Positions 8,534-17,622 of a stretch of DNA of 64,000 nucleotides are shown here, one piece after another. Source of the DNA: Actinomycetota bacterium. GTDB lineage: Bacteria; Actinomycetota; CADDZG01; JAHWKV01. Location: assembly GCA_030447305.1 (NCBI GenBank), contig JAUJPC010000003.1, positions 332,738 to 396,737 of the forward strand. Reading direction: 5' to 3'. A program made the position numbers and the translations under genes. Position 1 is the stretch's first letter, and every line of letters begins with the position of its first letter. The notes below the pieces were generated by a model, which was not told the origin of the DNA, did no database searches, and was given only the letters and a program-made list of their open reading frames with translations.

Positions 8534-9366
8534 GCCGTAATCTCCTCAGCCCCGCAGACATTGGAGACCTTGCACGCCGGCACGGGATAGTCCCTTCCAG
8601 GGCCCTCGGACAGAACTTCGTGATCGACCAGAACACCATACGCCGTATCGTGCGGCTGGCCGAGGTTAACCCTTCCGACCGAGTTATCGAGGTGGGGGCC
8701 GGCGTCGGAACGCTGACCCTCGCTTTGGCCGGGGAGGCGGAACAGGTGACGGCCGTCGAGCTGGACCGCAAGCTCATTCCTGCGCTCCAGGAGGTCCTTC
8801 GGGGCATCTCTAACGTTGAGATTGTGGTGGGCGATGCCATGCAGCTTGACTTTGCTCCACTCGTGGCCAAGGGGATGCACCGGATGGTGGCCAACCTTCC
8901 CTACAACATTGCGACGCCGTTGATCGCCAACCTCCTGCAGGAGCGACCCGAGATCGATGACTTCGTAATCATGGTTCAGCGGGAGGCGGGGGAGCGCTTC
9001 GTCGCCTCCCCAGGTTCGAAAGCCTATGGAGCAGTCAGCCTTCTGGTGGCCTACCACGCCGAGGCCCGGCTGCTGGGAAAGGTGCCGGCCTCGGTGTTCT
9101 GGCCCGTGCCGAACGTGGAGTCGCTCCTTGTGCGGCTGACCCGCCGTCCCCCGGTTGTCGATGTGGAGGGACCGGAGCTGATGCGCGTCGTGAGGGCGGC
9201 CTTCAGCCAGAGGCGGAAGACGATACGGAATACTCTTGCATCGGGTCTTGAACTACAGGTGGGTGACGTCGAGGCGGCTCTCGCCGGTGCGGGAGTGGAC
9301 CCGGGGGCCAGGGCGGAATCGCTCGGCCTGAAGGAGTTCGCCGGACTGGTGAGGGCGCTGCGGTGA
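8527..9366 (+). CDS. rsmA: 16S rRNA (A1518/A1519) dimethyltransferase RsmA
   Basis: 279 residues, usual length for RsmA/KsgA, which dimethylates two adjacent adenines in the 3' hairpin of 16S rRNA during 30S maturation. Visible motifs are RALGQNFVIDQNTIRRIV, the SAM site VIEVGAGVGTLTLALA, and the adenine-methyltransferase motif NLPYNIATPLI (NLPY). GTG start overlaps the upstream gene by 7 bases, and the stop overlaps ispE by 4 bases. Confidence 0.97.
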   Translation: MVGRNLLSPADIGDLARRHGIVPSRALGQNFVIDQNTIRRIVRLAEVNPSDRVIEVGAGVGTLTLALAGEAEQVTAVELDRKLIPALQEVLRGISNVEIVVGDAMQLDFAPLVAKGMHRMVANLPYNIATPLIANLLQERPEIDDFVIMVQREAGERFVASPGSKAYGAVSLLVAYHAEARLLGKVPASVFWPVPNVESLLVRLTRRPPVVDVEGPELMRVVRAAFSQRRKTIRNTLASGLELQVGDVEAALAGAGVDPGARAESLGLKEFAGLVRALR

Positions 9367-10268
9367 TAAGCACGATAGGCAGGGCCAAGGTCAACCTGCG
9401 GCTCGAGATCGTGGGACGGAGGCCGGACGGCTACCACGAGCTGGAAACCGTCATGCAGTCGGTCAGCCTGGCGGATGAGCTGACGATCGAGCCGGCGGAG
9501 CACTCCGAGGTCTGCATCCGTTGGGCGGAGGGCCTGGAAGGGCCGGTTCCCCAGGCTCCCGATATCGTCGAGAGGACCGTTGCCGCCGCCCGGCTGCAGT
9601 GTCCCGAACGCCCTTCCATCACGGTGGTGAAGCGGATTCCGGTAGGCGCCGGCCTTGGCGGAGCCAGTGCCGACGCGGCCGCGGCCCTGGTGGGTCTTGC
9701 CCGCATGCAGGGCCCTCAATGCGCCGGGTCCATGGCAGTCGATGTGCTGGCCCGCCGGCTGGGCGCCGATGTGCCGTTCTGCCTGCAGGGCGGCGTGGCT
9801 CTGGCCACCGGCATCGGCGAGCGTCTCAGCTCCATACCGTGTCCCGCCACGCTGTGGTGGGTGATCGGTATTTCCGACGCAGCCCTGGCTACCGTCAAGG
9901 TGTACCAACGCTACGACGAGCTGGTTGCCCAGGGCGGCCGGCCGTCAAAAAATGGGCAGCCTGCAGGGTCGACGGCGGCGTTGGCCAACGCGCTGGGTGC
10001 CGGCGACATCGGGGGCATAGCCGGCAACCTTGCCAATGACCTGGAGATTGCCGCGTTCGACATGGTCCCGCAGCTTGCCGACCTGAAGCAGGCGATGCTG
10101 GCCAGCGGTGCTCTTGCAGCGATAATGACCGGGAGCGGCTCGGCCATCATCGGCCTTTGCCGGGACGAGGCGCACGCCGGACAGGTGGCGGAACGAGCCC
10201 GAACGACTTTTCCTCGTGTAGAGGCGGTTTGCGGCACTGCGGCAGGAGCGGAGTTGCTGGAGTCCTAG
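9363..10268 (+). CDS. ispE: 4-diphosphocytidyl-2-C-methyl-D-erythritol kinase
   Basis: 301 residues of the GHMP kinase superfamily. IspE phosphorylates CDP-methylerythritol in the non-mevalonate isoprenoid pathway. Motif 1 is AKVNLRLEIVGRRPDGYHEL, the GHMP ATP-binding loop is PVGAGLGGASADAAAAL, and the C-terminal motif 3 is IMTGSGSAIIGL. GTG start, 4-base overlap with rsmA. Confidence 0.97.
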   Translation: MISTIGRAKVNLRLEIVGRRPDGYHELETVMQSVSLADELTIEPAEHSEVCIRWAEGLEGPVPQAPDIVERTVAAARLQCPERPSITVVKRIPVGAGLGGASADAAAALVGLARMQGPQCAGSMAVDVLARRLGADVPFCLQGGVALATGIGERLSSIPCPATLWWVIGISDAALATVKVYQRYDELVAQGGRPSKNGQPAGSTAALANALGAGDIGGIAGNLANDLEIAAFDMVPQLADLKQAMLASGALAAIMTGSGSAIIGLCRDEAHAGQVAERARTTFPRVEAVCGTAAGAELLES

Positions 10269-10414
10269 GGGCGGCGGCCGTCATCATCGGGCCTGCTGCA
10301 GGCACTATCCCGTTCCAAGAGCACTGCTGGCCACCGTCCGGCGCCGTTGGTCCGGGGCCGAGTTCGTTCGGCCTGCGGTGCTTAAACTGTAGACGAGGAC
10401 GCTTGCGTGTCTAA

Positions 10415-10485
10415 TCCGGGATAGTGTAACGGCAGCACCAGGGTCTTTGGATCCCTTAGTCAAGGTTCGAATCCTTGTCCCGGAG
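10415..10485 (+). tRNA. tRNA-Gln (anticodon TTG)
   Basis: A 71-nt cloverleaf. Acceptor TCCGGGA at 10415-10421 pairs with TCCCGGA at 10478-10484, discriminator G. The anticodon loop CTTTGGA carries TTG at 10447-10449, reading CAA. The T arm contains GGTTCGAATCC. The innermost anticodon-stem pair is T-T, otherwise normal. It lies between ispE and glmU, a common actinobacterial position. Confidence 0.95.
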
Positions 10486-10495
10486 CGTGATAGCG

Positions 10496-11905
10496 ATGAC
10501 GCCATCTGATCCCGATACTCCCCCGAATCCCCCACTTGCAGTAGTGGTTCTGGCCGCGGGAGCCGGCAAGCGGTTTCGGTCCGAGATTCCGAAGGTCCTG
10601 CACCGGGCAGCCGGTCTCCCGCTTGTGCACCATGTGCTCGAAGCCGCCCGTGCCCTGCCCGGTGTGGACCGGGTACTGGTGGTCGTGGGCAAAGCGGCCG
10701 ACGAGGTAAGCAGCTATGTCGACGCTCATTTCCCCGGCACACTCTTCGTCCACCAGACCGAGCTCTTGGGCACCGGTGATGCCGTCAAACGCTGCCGGCA
10801 GGCATTGGAAGGTTTCGACGGCACGGTTCTGGTTCTCTCCGGTGACAGCCCGCTGGTCACCACCGACACTCTGCGCCGGCTTGTCGACGCCCACCGCGCC
10901 GCGGGAACCGGACCGACCGTGCTGACCGCCGCCTTACCCGATCCCACCGGCTACGGACGAATTGTGCGCAGCGCCACCGGGGAGGTGGTTGACGTGGTCG
11001 AGGAGCGGGATGCCTCCGAGGTGCACAAGCAGATCAACGAGGTCTCGAGCGGCATTTGGGCGTTCGAGCCGGAGGGCCTGTTCCGAGCGCTGGAACTAAT
11101 CGACAACAACAACGCGCAGGGCGAGTACTACCTGCCGCAGGCGGCTCTGGTGATGGCCCGGGAGGGGGGCGGCCTTGGCTCTGTGTCCACGGCCGACCCG
11201 GCCGAGATCCAGGGGGTGAACGACCGCCTGCAGCTGGCCGCCGCCGCCCGCGTGCTGTGGCGGCGAAAGATCGCCGAGCTGGCGGCGTCCGGCGTGAGCA
11301 TAGAGGACCCCGAAACGACCTACATCGATGTTGGCGCCCGCATCGGCCCCAACACGGTGGTCCGTCCCCTTACCTTTGTCGAGGGATCGACCCGGGTGGG
11401 TGCCGGCTGCCTTCTCGGGCCCTCGACCCGGCTGGTCGACTCGGTCGTCGAGGACGGAGCCGAGGTCACTTTCGCCGTGGTAAAGGAGTCCCACATCGGT
11501 CCTGCGGCTGCGGTCGGCCCGTTTGCATCTCTTAGGCCCGGTACCCGCCTGGGTGCGAAGGCCAAGGTGGGGACGTTTGTCGAGACGAAGGGATCTATCA
11601 TCGGGGACGGGTCCAAGGTCCCCCACCTTTCTTATGTCGGCGATGCCGAGATCGGCAAAGGGGTGAACCTCGCGGCAGGAACCATCACCGCCAACTACGA
11701 TACTGAGAGCAAGGTAAAGTCCAGAACTGTGGTGGAGGATGGTGCTTTCACAGGCTCGGATACCACTCTTATTGCGCCGGTTCGTGTCGGTCGCAACGCC
11801 GGCACCGGCGCCGGGTCGGTGGTCACCCGGGACGTCGAGGATGGGCAGATCGTCGCCGGGGTCCCCGCCAAGCCCTTTCGGAAGCGAAAGCTGGAGCAGG
11901 CGTAA
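10496..11905 (+). CDS. glmU: Bifunctional GlcN-1-P acetyltransferase / GlcNAc-1-P uridyltransferase
   Basis: About 469 residues. GlmU makes UDP-GlcNAc for peptidoglycan. The N-terminal nucleotidyltransferase shows VVLAAGAGKRFRSEIPKVLH and later LSGDSPLVT; the C-terminal half is a left-handed beta-helix of hexapeptide repeats with IGPNTVVRP, GTFVETKGS and AAGTITANYD. ATG 10496 was chosen because the upstream TTG/GTG extension would begin inside tRNA-Gln. It is 3 bases from prs. Confidence 0.96.
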   Translation: MTPSDPDTPPNPPLAVVVLAAGAGKRFRSEIPKVLHRAAGLPLVHHVLEAARALPGVDRVLVVVGKAADEVSSYVDAHFPGTLFVHQTELLGTGDAVKRCRQALEGFDGTVLVLSGDSPLVTTDTLRRLVDAHRAAGTGPTVLTAALPDPTGYGRIVRSATGEVVDVVEERDASEVHKQINEVSSGIWAFEPEGLFRALELIDNNNAQGEYYLPQAALVMAREGGGLGSVSTADPAEIQGVNDRLQLAAAARVLWRRKIAELAASGVSIEDPETTYIDVGARIGPNTVVRPLTFVEGSTRVGAGCLLGPSTRLVDSVVEDGAEVTFAVVKESHIGPAAAVGPFASLRPGTRLGAKAKVGTFVETKGSIIGDGSKVPHLSYVGDAEIGKGVNLAAGTITANYDTESKVKSRTVVEDGAFTGSDTTLIAPVRVGRNAGTGAGSVVTRDVEDGQIVAGVPAKPFRKRKLEQA

Positions 11906-11908
11906 ACG

Positions 11909-12916
11909 ATGCAGATCGCGGTGAAGAAGCGGGCGATGATCTTCTCGGGGACCTCGAACCCTGAGCTGGCCGAAGAGATCTCTGTTGAGTTGGGTATGCG
12001 CTTGGGGGAGGTGGAGATCAGCCGGTTTGCCTCCGGCGAGGTGTACGTCCGCTTCCACGAGTCGGTGCGGGGCACCGACGCCTTCATCGTCCAGAGCCAC
12101 TGCCACCCGGTGAACGAGATGATCATGGAGCAGCTGCTCATGATCGACGCCCTCAAACGGGCCAGCGCCAAGAGGATCAACGCCGTCATCCCCTTCTTCG
12201 GCTACTCCCGGCAGGACCGCAAGTCGCTGGCCCGGGAGCCAATCTCCGCTCGCGTGGTCATGGACCTGCTTGCCGCAGCCGGAGCGGACCGCGTCCTGAC
12301 GGTGGACCTGCATAGTGGCCAGACCCAGGGATTCTTCGATGGCCCGGTGGACCACCTGACCGCGTTACCGATTCTGTCCAAGTACGTCCAGACTTGTTAC
12401 CCGGACAACCTGGTCGTCGTGGCCCCCGATGCGGGCCGAGCCGGGCATGCCGCCAAGTTCGCCCGGCACCTGCATGCCGAGATCGCAGTCATGAACAAGA
12501 GCCGCCGGGCCGATGTGCGAAACGTCAGCAAGAGCGCGGGCCTCATCGGCGACGTCGACGGCAAGGTTTGCCTGGTGGTGGACGACATGATCGACACGGC
12601 CGGGACCCTCTGCAGCGCTGTGATGGAGCTGGTGGACCAGGGGGCACGGAGGGTCATCGCGGTTGCGACTCACGGCATCTTCTCCGGTCCCGCCATGGAC
12701 CGCATGGAGGATTCCGCTCTCAGCGAGGTCATCGTCACCAACAGTCTTCCGGGTGGCAGGGAGGCCAAGTCGGAGAAAATCACGGTACTTTCGATAGCTC
12801 CGATCCTGGCCTCGACGATCAAGGCGGTCTTCGAGGACGAGTCGGTCTCGGAGATCTTCCAGGGCGAGCACCTCGAGGCCATCCCGCCCGAGCGGGTGCT
12901 TGGGGGTTTCGACTGA
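11909..12916 (+). CDS. prs: Ribose-phosphate pyrophosphokinase
   Basis: 335 residues. It makes PRPP from ribose-5-phosphate and ATP for nucleotide, His and Trp synthesis. Motifs include IFSGTSNPELAEEIS, the RQDRKS loop (FFGYSRQDRKSLAREPIS), VDLHSGQTQGFF and the PRPP-binding loop VCLVVDDMIDTAGTL. Three bases separate it from glmU, as in many actinobacteria. Confidence 0.96.
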   Translation: MQIAVKKRAMIFSGTSNPELAEEISVELGMRLGEVEISRFASGEVYVRFHESVRGTDAFIVQSHCHPVNEMIMEQLLMIDALKRASAKRINAVIPFFGYSRQDRKSLAREPISARVVMDLLAAAGADRVLTVDLHSGQTQGFFDGPVDHLTALPILSKYVQTCYPDNLVVVAPDAGRAGHAAKFARHLHAEIAVMNKSRRADVRNVSKSAGLIGDVDGKVCLVVDDMIDTAGTLCSAVMELVDQGARRVIAVATHGIFSGPAMDRMEDSALSEVIVTNSLPGGREAKSEKITVLSIAPILASTIKAVFEDESVSEIFQGEHLEAIPPERVLGGFD

Positions 12917-12963
12917 GGATCACAGACGCGGGACCACCTGCTACCGGGTACACTTCCTAGTTC

Positions 12964-13605
12964 ATGGAGATCACGCTTGACGTAAAGCCGCGCGCTGAGA
13001 TGGGCAAAGGCCCGACTCGTCGCTTTCGCGCTGCCGGATTGGTACCTGCAGTGTTCTACGGCCCGTCCGTGGAGCCGGTGCCTTTGCTGGTGGACGGCAA
13101 GCAGATGAGCCAGGCCCTACGCACCGAAGCCGGAGACAACGTCCTCATCAACCTGAGAGTCGACGGCAAGTCCCGCCTGACGATTCCCCGGGAGGTCCAG
13201 CGGCACCCCATCCGCGGCACCATCCTCCACGTGGACTTCGTCCATGTCGCCCGTGACCAGAGGATCGCGGCTCACGTACCCGTTCACGTCGTCGGTGAGT
13301 CGCCCGGAGTCAAGGAGGGCGGCGTGGTCGATCAGCATCTCCACGAGATCCAGGTGGAAGCCGTCCCCACCGACATTCCGGCAGCCGTCGAGGTCGACAT
13401 CAGCGAGTTGGGCATCGGTGACAGCCTGCACGTCACCGATGTGAAGGTACCGGAGGGCGTCGATGTCCTTACCCCAGAGGATGAGCTGGTCGTTGCAGTC
13501 ATCGAGCCCCGGATCATCGAGCTCGAGGAAGACATCGAGGAGGCCGCCGAGTCCGCTGAGGAAGTTCCTTCCGAGGACGATGCCGCCTTGGACGAAGAGT
13601 CCTAG
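12964..13605 (+). CDS. rplY: 50S ribosomal protein L25/TL5 (general stress CTC form)
   Basis: 213 residues, the long TL5/CTC form: an N-terminal 5S-rRNA-binding L25 domain (TLDVKPRAEMGKGPTRRFRAAGLVPAVFYGP), a C-terminal beta domain (VHVVGESPGVKEGGVVDQHLHEIQVEAVPTDIP) and an acidic tail rich in Glu and Ala. Followed by pth, the usual partner. Confidence 0.95.
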   Translation: MEITLDVKPRAEMGKGPTRRFRAAGLVPAVFYGPSVEPVPLLVDGKQMSQALRTEAGDNVLINLRVDGKSRLTIPREVQRHPIRGTILHVDFVHVARDQRIAAHVPVHVVGESPGVKEGGVVDQHLHEIQVEAVPTDIPAAVEVDISELGIGDSLHVTDVKVPEGVDVLTPEDELVVAVIEPRIIELEEDIEEAAESAEEVPSEDDAALDEES

Positions 13606-13681
13606 GACTACAGTGAGCGTGCTTTAGCGTTTCGGCAGACCCTGTACGACCTTCTGATCCCTCAGATCCAAGGAACAAACC

Positions 13682-14290
13682 ATGTCTTCCGCGGAACTCT
13701 CTTGGCTTGTGGTGGGCCTGGGTAACCCGGGGACCCGCTACGAGTTCACCAGGCACAACGCCGGAGCCCGTGCTCTGGAGCGGCTGGCGAAACGTCTTGA
13801 CGTCAAGCTGCGCGCCACGAGGTCGGTCGCCCGTCTGGGCCAGACTCGCAGCGATGGAGTGCGGCTCTACCTGGGCCGCCCTTTGACCTTCATGAACGAG
13901 AGCGGCCGGGCGGTCGCCACCCTGGCGCATCTGAAGGGGGTGGGTCCACAGAACGTGATAGTTCTGCACGACGAGATCGACCTTCCGGTCGGCGCGATCA
14001 AGGTGAAGCTTGGCGGAGGCAGCGCCGGCAACAAGGGAATTGAATCGGTCGCCAGGTCGTTAGGATCTCGGGACTTTTACCGCGTGCGGATCGGAGTAGG
14101 CCGGCCCCCTCACCCCTTCCAGGAACCGGCCGACTTCGTGCTGGAGCAGATGTCCAAGAAGGATGTGCTGGAGCTGTTCGAGTTGGAGGAGCGTGCCGGT
14201 GATGCGGTTCTGTCCTTGATTCACGATGGGCTGGAAGCCACCAGAAACAAGTTCAACTCATCAGCTAGATCGATCAGGGCCGAAGAATGA
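13682..14290 (+). CDS. pth: Peptidyl-tRNA hydrolase
   Basis: 202 residues. Pth recycles peptidyl-tRNA dropped from ribosomes. Visible features: LVVGLGNPGTRYEFTRHNAGARAL with the catalytic His of the RHNAG motif, RPLTFMNESGRAV, and VLHDEIDLPVGAIKVKLGGGSAGNKGIESV. Stop overlaps mfd by 4 bases. Confidence 0.96.
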   Translation: MSSAELSWLVVGLGNPGTRYEFTRHNAGARALERLAKRLDVKLRATRSVARLGQTRSDGVRLYLGRPLTFMNESGRAVATLAHLKGVGPQNVIVLHDEIDLPVGAIKVKLGGGSAGNKGIESVARSLGSRDFYRVRIGVGRPPHPFQEPADFVLEQMSKKDVLELFELEERAGDAVLSLIHDGLEATRNKFNSSARSIRAEE

Positions 14291-17200
14291 ACGAACTCCT
14301 CAAAGCTTGGGATCCCTCGGCGCTGCTGGACGAGCTGCTCGATCAGGGCGGCGGCGGAGTGCCCGAGGTTGCCCGCGCTTTCACCGTGGCCGGTCTGGCG
14401 TCCCGAACCCCGGTGCTCCTCGTGGTGCTGCCCCGGAGCCGGGATGCCGAGGGGTTCACCGAAGCTCTCAAGGTGTGGATGGACCCCGGGGACGTCGCCC
14501 TGTTTCCCGCTTGGGAGGTTGTGCCCGGCGAGGCGATGTCGCCCACCCTGCAAACCATGGGCCGCCGGGTCAAGCTGCTGCGCGACCTGGCCGCCGGGAG
14601 GCCGCCCAAGGTGATCGTCACCCCGGTGAGGGCTCTGGTGCAGGCGGTGGCGGAGCCCCCCACCGGCGCCATCAATCTGACGGTGGGAAAGGAGGTCTCG
14701 CTCGACGAGACAGTTGCGAAGTTGGTGGATTACGGCTTCGAGCGCAATTACCTGGTGGAGCGCCCGGGCGAATTCTCCGTCCGAGGCGGCTTGCTGGACA
14801 TCTTTCCGGCCGACCGGCGTGATCCCGTTCGTGCGGAGTTCTTCGGTGACGAGGTCAGCGACCTCCGCAGCTTCTCGGTTTCCAGCCAGCGCAGCGGTGC
14901 CCGTCTCAGCTCCGTCGAGATCACGCCGTGCCGCGAGCTCCGCCTCGACGATGCAGTGCGCACCCGGGCGGCCGAGCTGCTGGGTGAGATCCACGCGGAC
15001 TCGGAGCTGCAGGGCGATCTGACAAGGCTCGCCGAGGGCTTAGTCTTCCCCGGCATGGAGGCGTACCTCAGCCTGGTGGCGGGACCGCTGAGGGCGATCA
15101 CCGACTTTCTGCCCGCCGGCGGCCGCCTGGTGCTATGCGATCCTAAGCAGGTCTCGGACCGCGGCGCCGACTTTCTCGAGCAGGCCTCCAGCTGGGGCAG
15201 GGCCGAGTCCGAGGGGCTTTTTGTACCGCTCGAAGCCATCACCGCCGAAGCGGACGCCGTGGAGCTTTGGCCCTACAGCCGGGGGGAGGAGGGTATCGAC
15301 CTCGACGTCACGGGGTGGGACGAGCACACCGGACGTATCGACATCCTGGCCGGCGGCCTGAACAGCCTTCTCGCCGAGGGGGGCAGCGTACTGGTTGCTG
15401 CCGGCCTCAGCGCATCGAGGGCCCGGCAGATCCTTGCCGACGCAGGCCTCGGGCTACCCATCGCAGAGCCGGCGCTCGGCAAGGGCGTCATCACGGAGGA
15501 CTCGCTCGGCAAGGGTTTCCGGTTGGAGTTTCCCGGCTCGCCGCCCGTGGCCGTAGTCGGCGAGAGTGACCTGTTCGGCCGCCGCCGGCCGGTGACGGCC
15601 TCCGGTAGCCAGGCCCCGGCCCGGGCTTCCGCCCTCGTCCTGGAGCTTGCCGCGGATGACTACATCGTCCACGACACCTATGGAGTGGGCCGCTACCACG
15701 GCATGATCACCCGTGAGGTGGCCGGCATCAGCCGCGATTATCTGGTGATTTCCTACGCCTCCGGCGACAAGCTTTACCTGCCCACCGAGCAGCTGGATGC
15801 GGTGACCAAATACACCGGCGGTGAGGCACCCAAGCTCAACCGGCTGGGCACCGGCGAGTGGGAGAAGTCGAAGGCCCGAGCGCGTAAGGCGGTTCAGGAC
15901 ATTGCCAAAGATCTCATCCGCCTGTACTCGACCCGGATTCGATCGATAGGTTACTCATTCTCGCCCGACACTCCGTGGCAGACCGAGCTGGAGAACGCAT
16001 TCCCCCACATCGAGACCCCCGACCAGCAGCGGGCCATCGATGCGGTCAAGCAGGACATGGAGATGCCAATTCCGATGGACCGGCTGGTGTGCGGAGACGT
16101 TGGATTCGGAAAGACCGAGGTTGCGGTGCGGGCCGCCTTCAAGGCGGTGCAGGACTCCAAGCAGGCCGCCGTGCTGGTCCCGACGACCATCCTGGCGCAG
16201 CAGCACCATCAGACCTTCTCCGAGCGGTTTGCCGCCTTCCCGGTCAAGGTCGCGCAGCTGTCCCGCTTCCTCACCCCCTCCCAGCAGGCGGCCGTGCTTG
16301 AGGAGGTGGCGTCCGGGAAGGTCGACGTTGTCGTCGGCACGCACAGGCTGCTGCAGCCCGATGTCAAATTCCACGACCTGGGGCTGCTGGTGGTGGACGA
16401 GGAGCAGCGCTTCGGGGTCAAGCACAAGGAGAAGATCAAGCAGCTGCGCGAGAACGTCGACGTCTTGACGATGACCGCCACGCCCATTCCCCGCACCCTG
16501 GAGATGGGCGTTACCGGGATCCGGGATCTGTCGCTCATGGACACCCCGCCTCTCGACCGGCGTCCGGTGATGACCTACGTCGGCGACTACGACGGCCGCA
16601 TGGTCACGGCCGCCATTCGCCGGGAGCTCGCCCGGGACGGACAGGTCTTCTTCGTCCACAACCGCGTGAGCTCCATCAAGGCGACTGCCCGCCGGATCGC
16701 CTCCCTGGCGCCGGGGGCCCGGGTGGACATCGCCCACGGCCAGATGACCGAGGGCGAGCTGGAAAAGGTCATGGTCGACGTCTGGGACGGCAAGGTCGAC
16801 ATCCTGGTATGCACGACGATCATTGAGAGCGGTCTGGACATTCCGGCGATGAACACCCTGATCGTGGACCGGGCCGACCTCCTGGGGCTCTCCCAGCTCT
16901 ACCAGTTGCGGGGCCGTGTCGGACGGGCGCGGGAGCGAGCCTACGCCTACTTCTTCTACCCCCACGAGACCGTGCTGACCGAGGAAGCCCACGAGCGGCT
17001 CAAGACCCTCTCCGAGTTCACCGAGCTGGGCGGCGGGTTCAAGATCGCCCTTCGGGACCTGGAGCTGCGGGGTGCCGGCAACCTGCTGGGGGCGGAACAG
17101 TCGGGCCACATCGCAGCCGTCGGGTTCGACCTCTACATGCGCATGATGACTGAGACCATCGAGGAACTGACCGGCCGAGCTCCGGAACCGAAGCTTCAGG

Positions 17201-17622
17201 TGAAGCTGGACATCCCGGCCGACGCCTACATCCCGGCAGCGTACATCGAGCGGGAGTCGCTGCGCATGGAGGCGTACCGGCAGATCGAACAGGTCCGGGC
17301 GCCGGAGGACGTGGTGGCTCTGATCGAGGAGTTCACCGACCGCTACGGGCCGGTGCCCAAGCCGCTCAGCACGCTGCTCGTGGTCGCCGAGCTGCGGGCT
17401 TACCTGGCGGAGAAGGGCATCACGGAGGCGGGCGTGCGCAATGGGCTGATGAAGCTGCGTCCGGTACCTGCCCTTCTCGACTCCCAGCAGGTCCGGCTGA
17501 GGCGGAAGTATCCCGGCGCAACATACAAGGAGGTGTCGGGCACGCTGCTTCTGCAGGTTCCCGCTGGGGATACCGCCCGATGGGTTATCGATACGCTCCG
17601 TGATATTCTCGATCCGCAGTGA
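14287..17622 (+). CDS. mfd: Transcription-repair coupling factor Mfd
   Basis: 1111 residues, near full length. Mfd displaces stalled RNA polymerase and recruits UvrA. An N-terminal UvrB-like region precedes the RNA-polymerase-interacting domain (ADDYIVHDTYGVGRYHGM). The RecG-like motor has Walker A GDVGFGKTEVAVRAAF, DEEQ box VVDEEQRFGV, TATPIPRTLEM, and motif VI QLRGRVGRARERAYAYF. The C-terminal TRCF domain ends at the 4-base overlap with the SurA-like gene. Confidence 0.96.
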   Translation: MNELLKAWDPSALLDELLDQGGGGVPEVARAFTVAGLASRTPVLLVVLPRSRDAEGFTEALKVWMDPGDVALFPAWEVVPGEAMSPTLQTMGRRVKLLRDLAAGRPPKVIVTPVRALVQAVAEPPTGAINLTVGKEVSLDETVAKLVDYGFERNYLVERPGEFSVRGGLLDIFPADRRDPVRAEFFGDEVSDLRSFSVSSQRSGARLSSVEITPCRELRLDDAVRTRAAELLGEIHADSELQGDLTRLAEGLVFPGMEAYLSLVAGPLRAITDFLPAGGRLVLCDPKQVSDRGADFLEQASSWGRAESEGLFVPLEAITAEADAVELWPYSRGEEGIDLDVTGWDEHTGRIDILAGGLNSLLAEGGSVLVAAGLSASRARQILADAGLGLPIAEPALGKGVITEDSLGKGFRLEFPGSPPVAVVGESDLFGRRRPVTASGSQAPARASALVLELAADDYIVHDTYGVGRYHGMITREVAGISRDYLVISYASGDKLYLPTEQLDAVTKYTGGEAPKLNRLGTGEWEKSKARARKAVQDIAKDLIRLYSTRIRSIGYSFSPDTPWQTELENAFPHIETPDQQRAIDAVKQDMEMPIPMDRLVCGDVGFGKTEVAVRAAFKAVQDSKQAAVLVPTTILAQQHHQTFSERFAAFPVKVAQLSRFLTPSQQAAVLEEVASGKVDVVVGTHRLLQPDVKFHDLGLLVVDEEQRFGVKHKEKIKQLRENVDVLTMTATPIPRTLEMGVTGIRDLSLMDTPPLDRRPVMTYVGDYDGRMVTAAIRRELARDGQVFFVHNRVSSIKATARRIASLAPGARVDIAHGQMTEGELEKVMVDVWDGKVDILVCTTIIESGLDIPAMNTLIVDRADLLGLSQLYQLRGRVGRARERAYAYFFYPHETVLTEEAHERLKTLSEFTELGGGFKIALRDLELRGAGNLLGAEQSGHIAAVGFDLYMRMMTETIEELTGRAPEPKLQVKLDIPADAYIPAAYIERESLRMEAYRQIEQVRAPEDVVALIEEFTDRYGPVPKPLSTLLVVAELRAYLAEKGITEAGVRNGLMKLRPVPALLDSQQVRLRRKYPGATYKEVSGTLLLQVPAGDTARWVIDTLRDILDPQ

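Noticed and set aside
10475-10495. Upstream start of GlmU
   Set aside because: It would begin inside the tRNA-Gln gene; ATG 10496 is the natural start.
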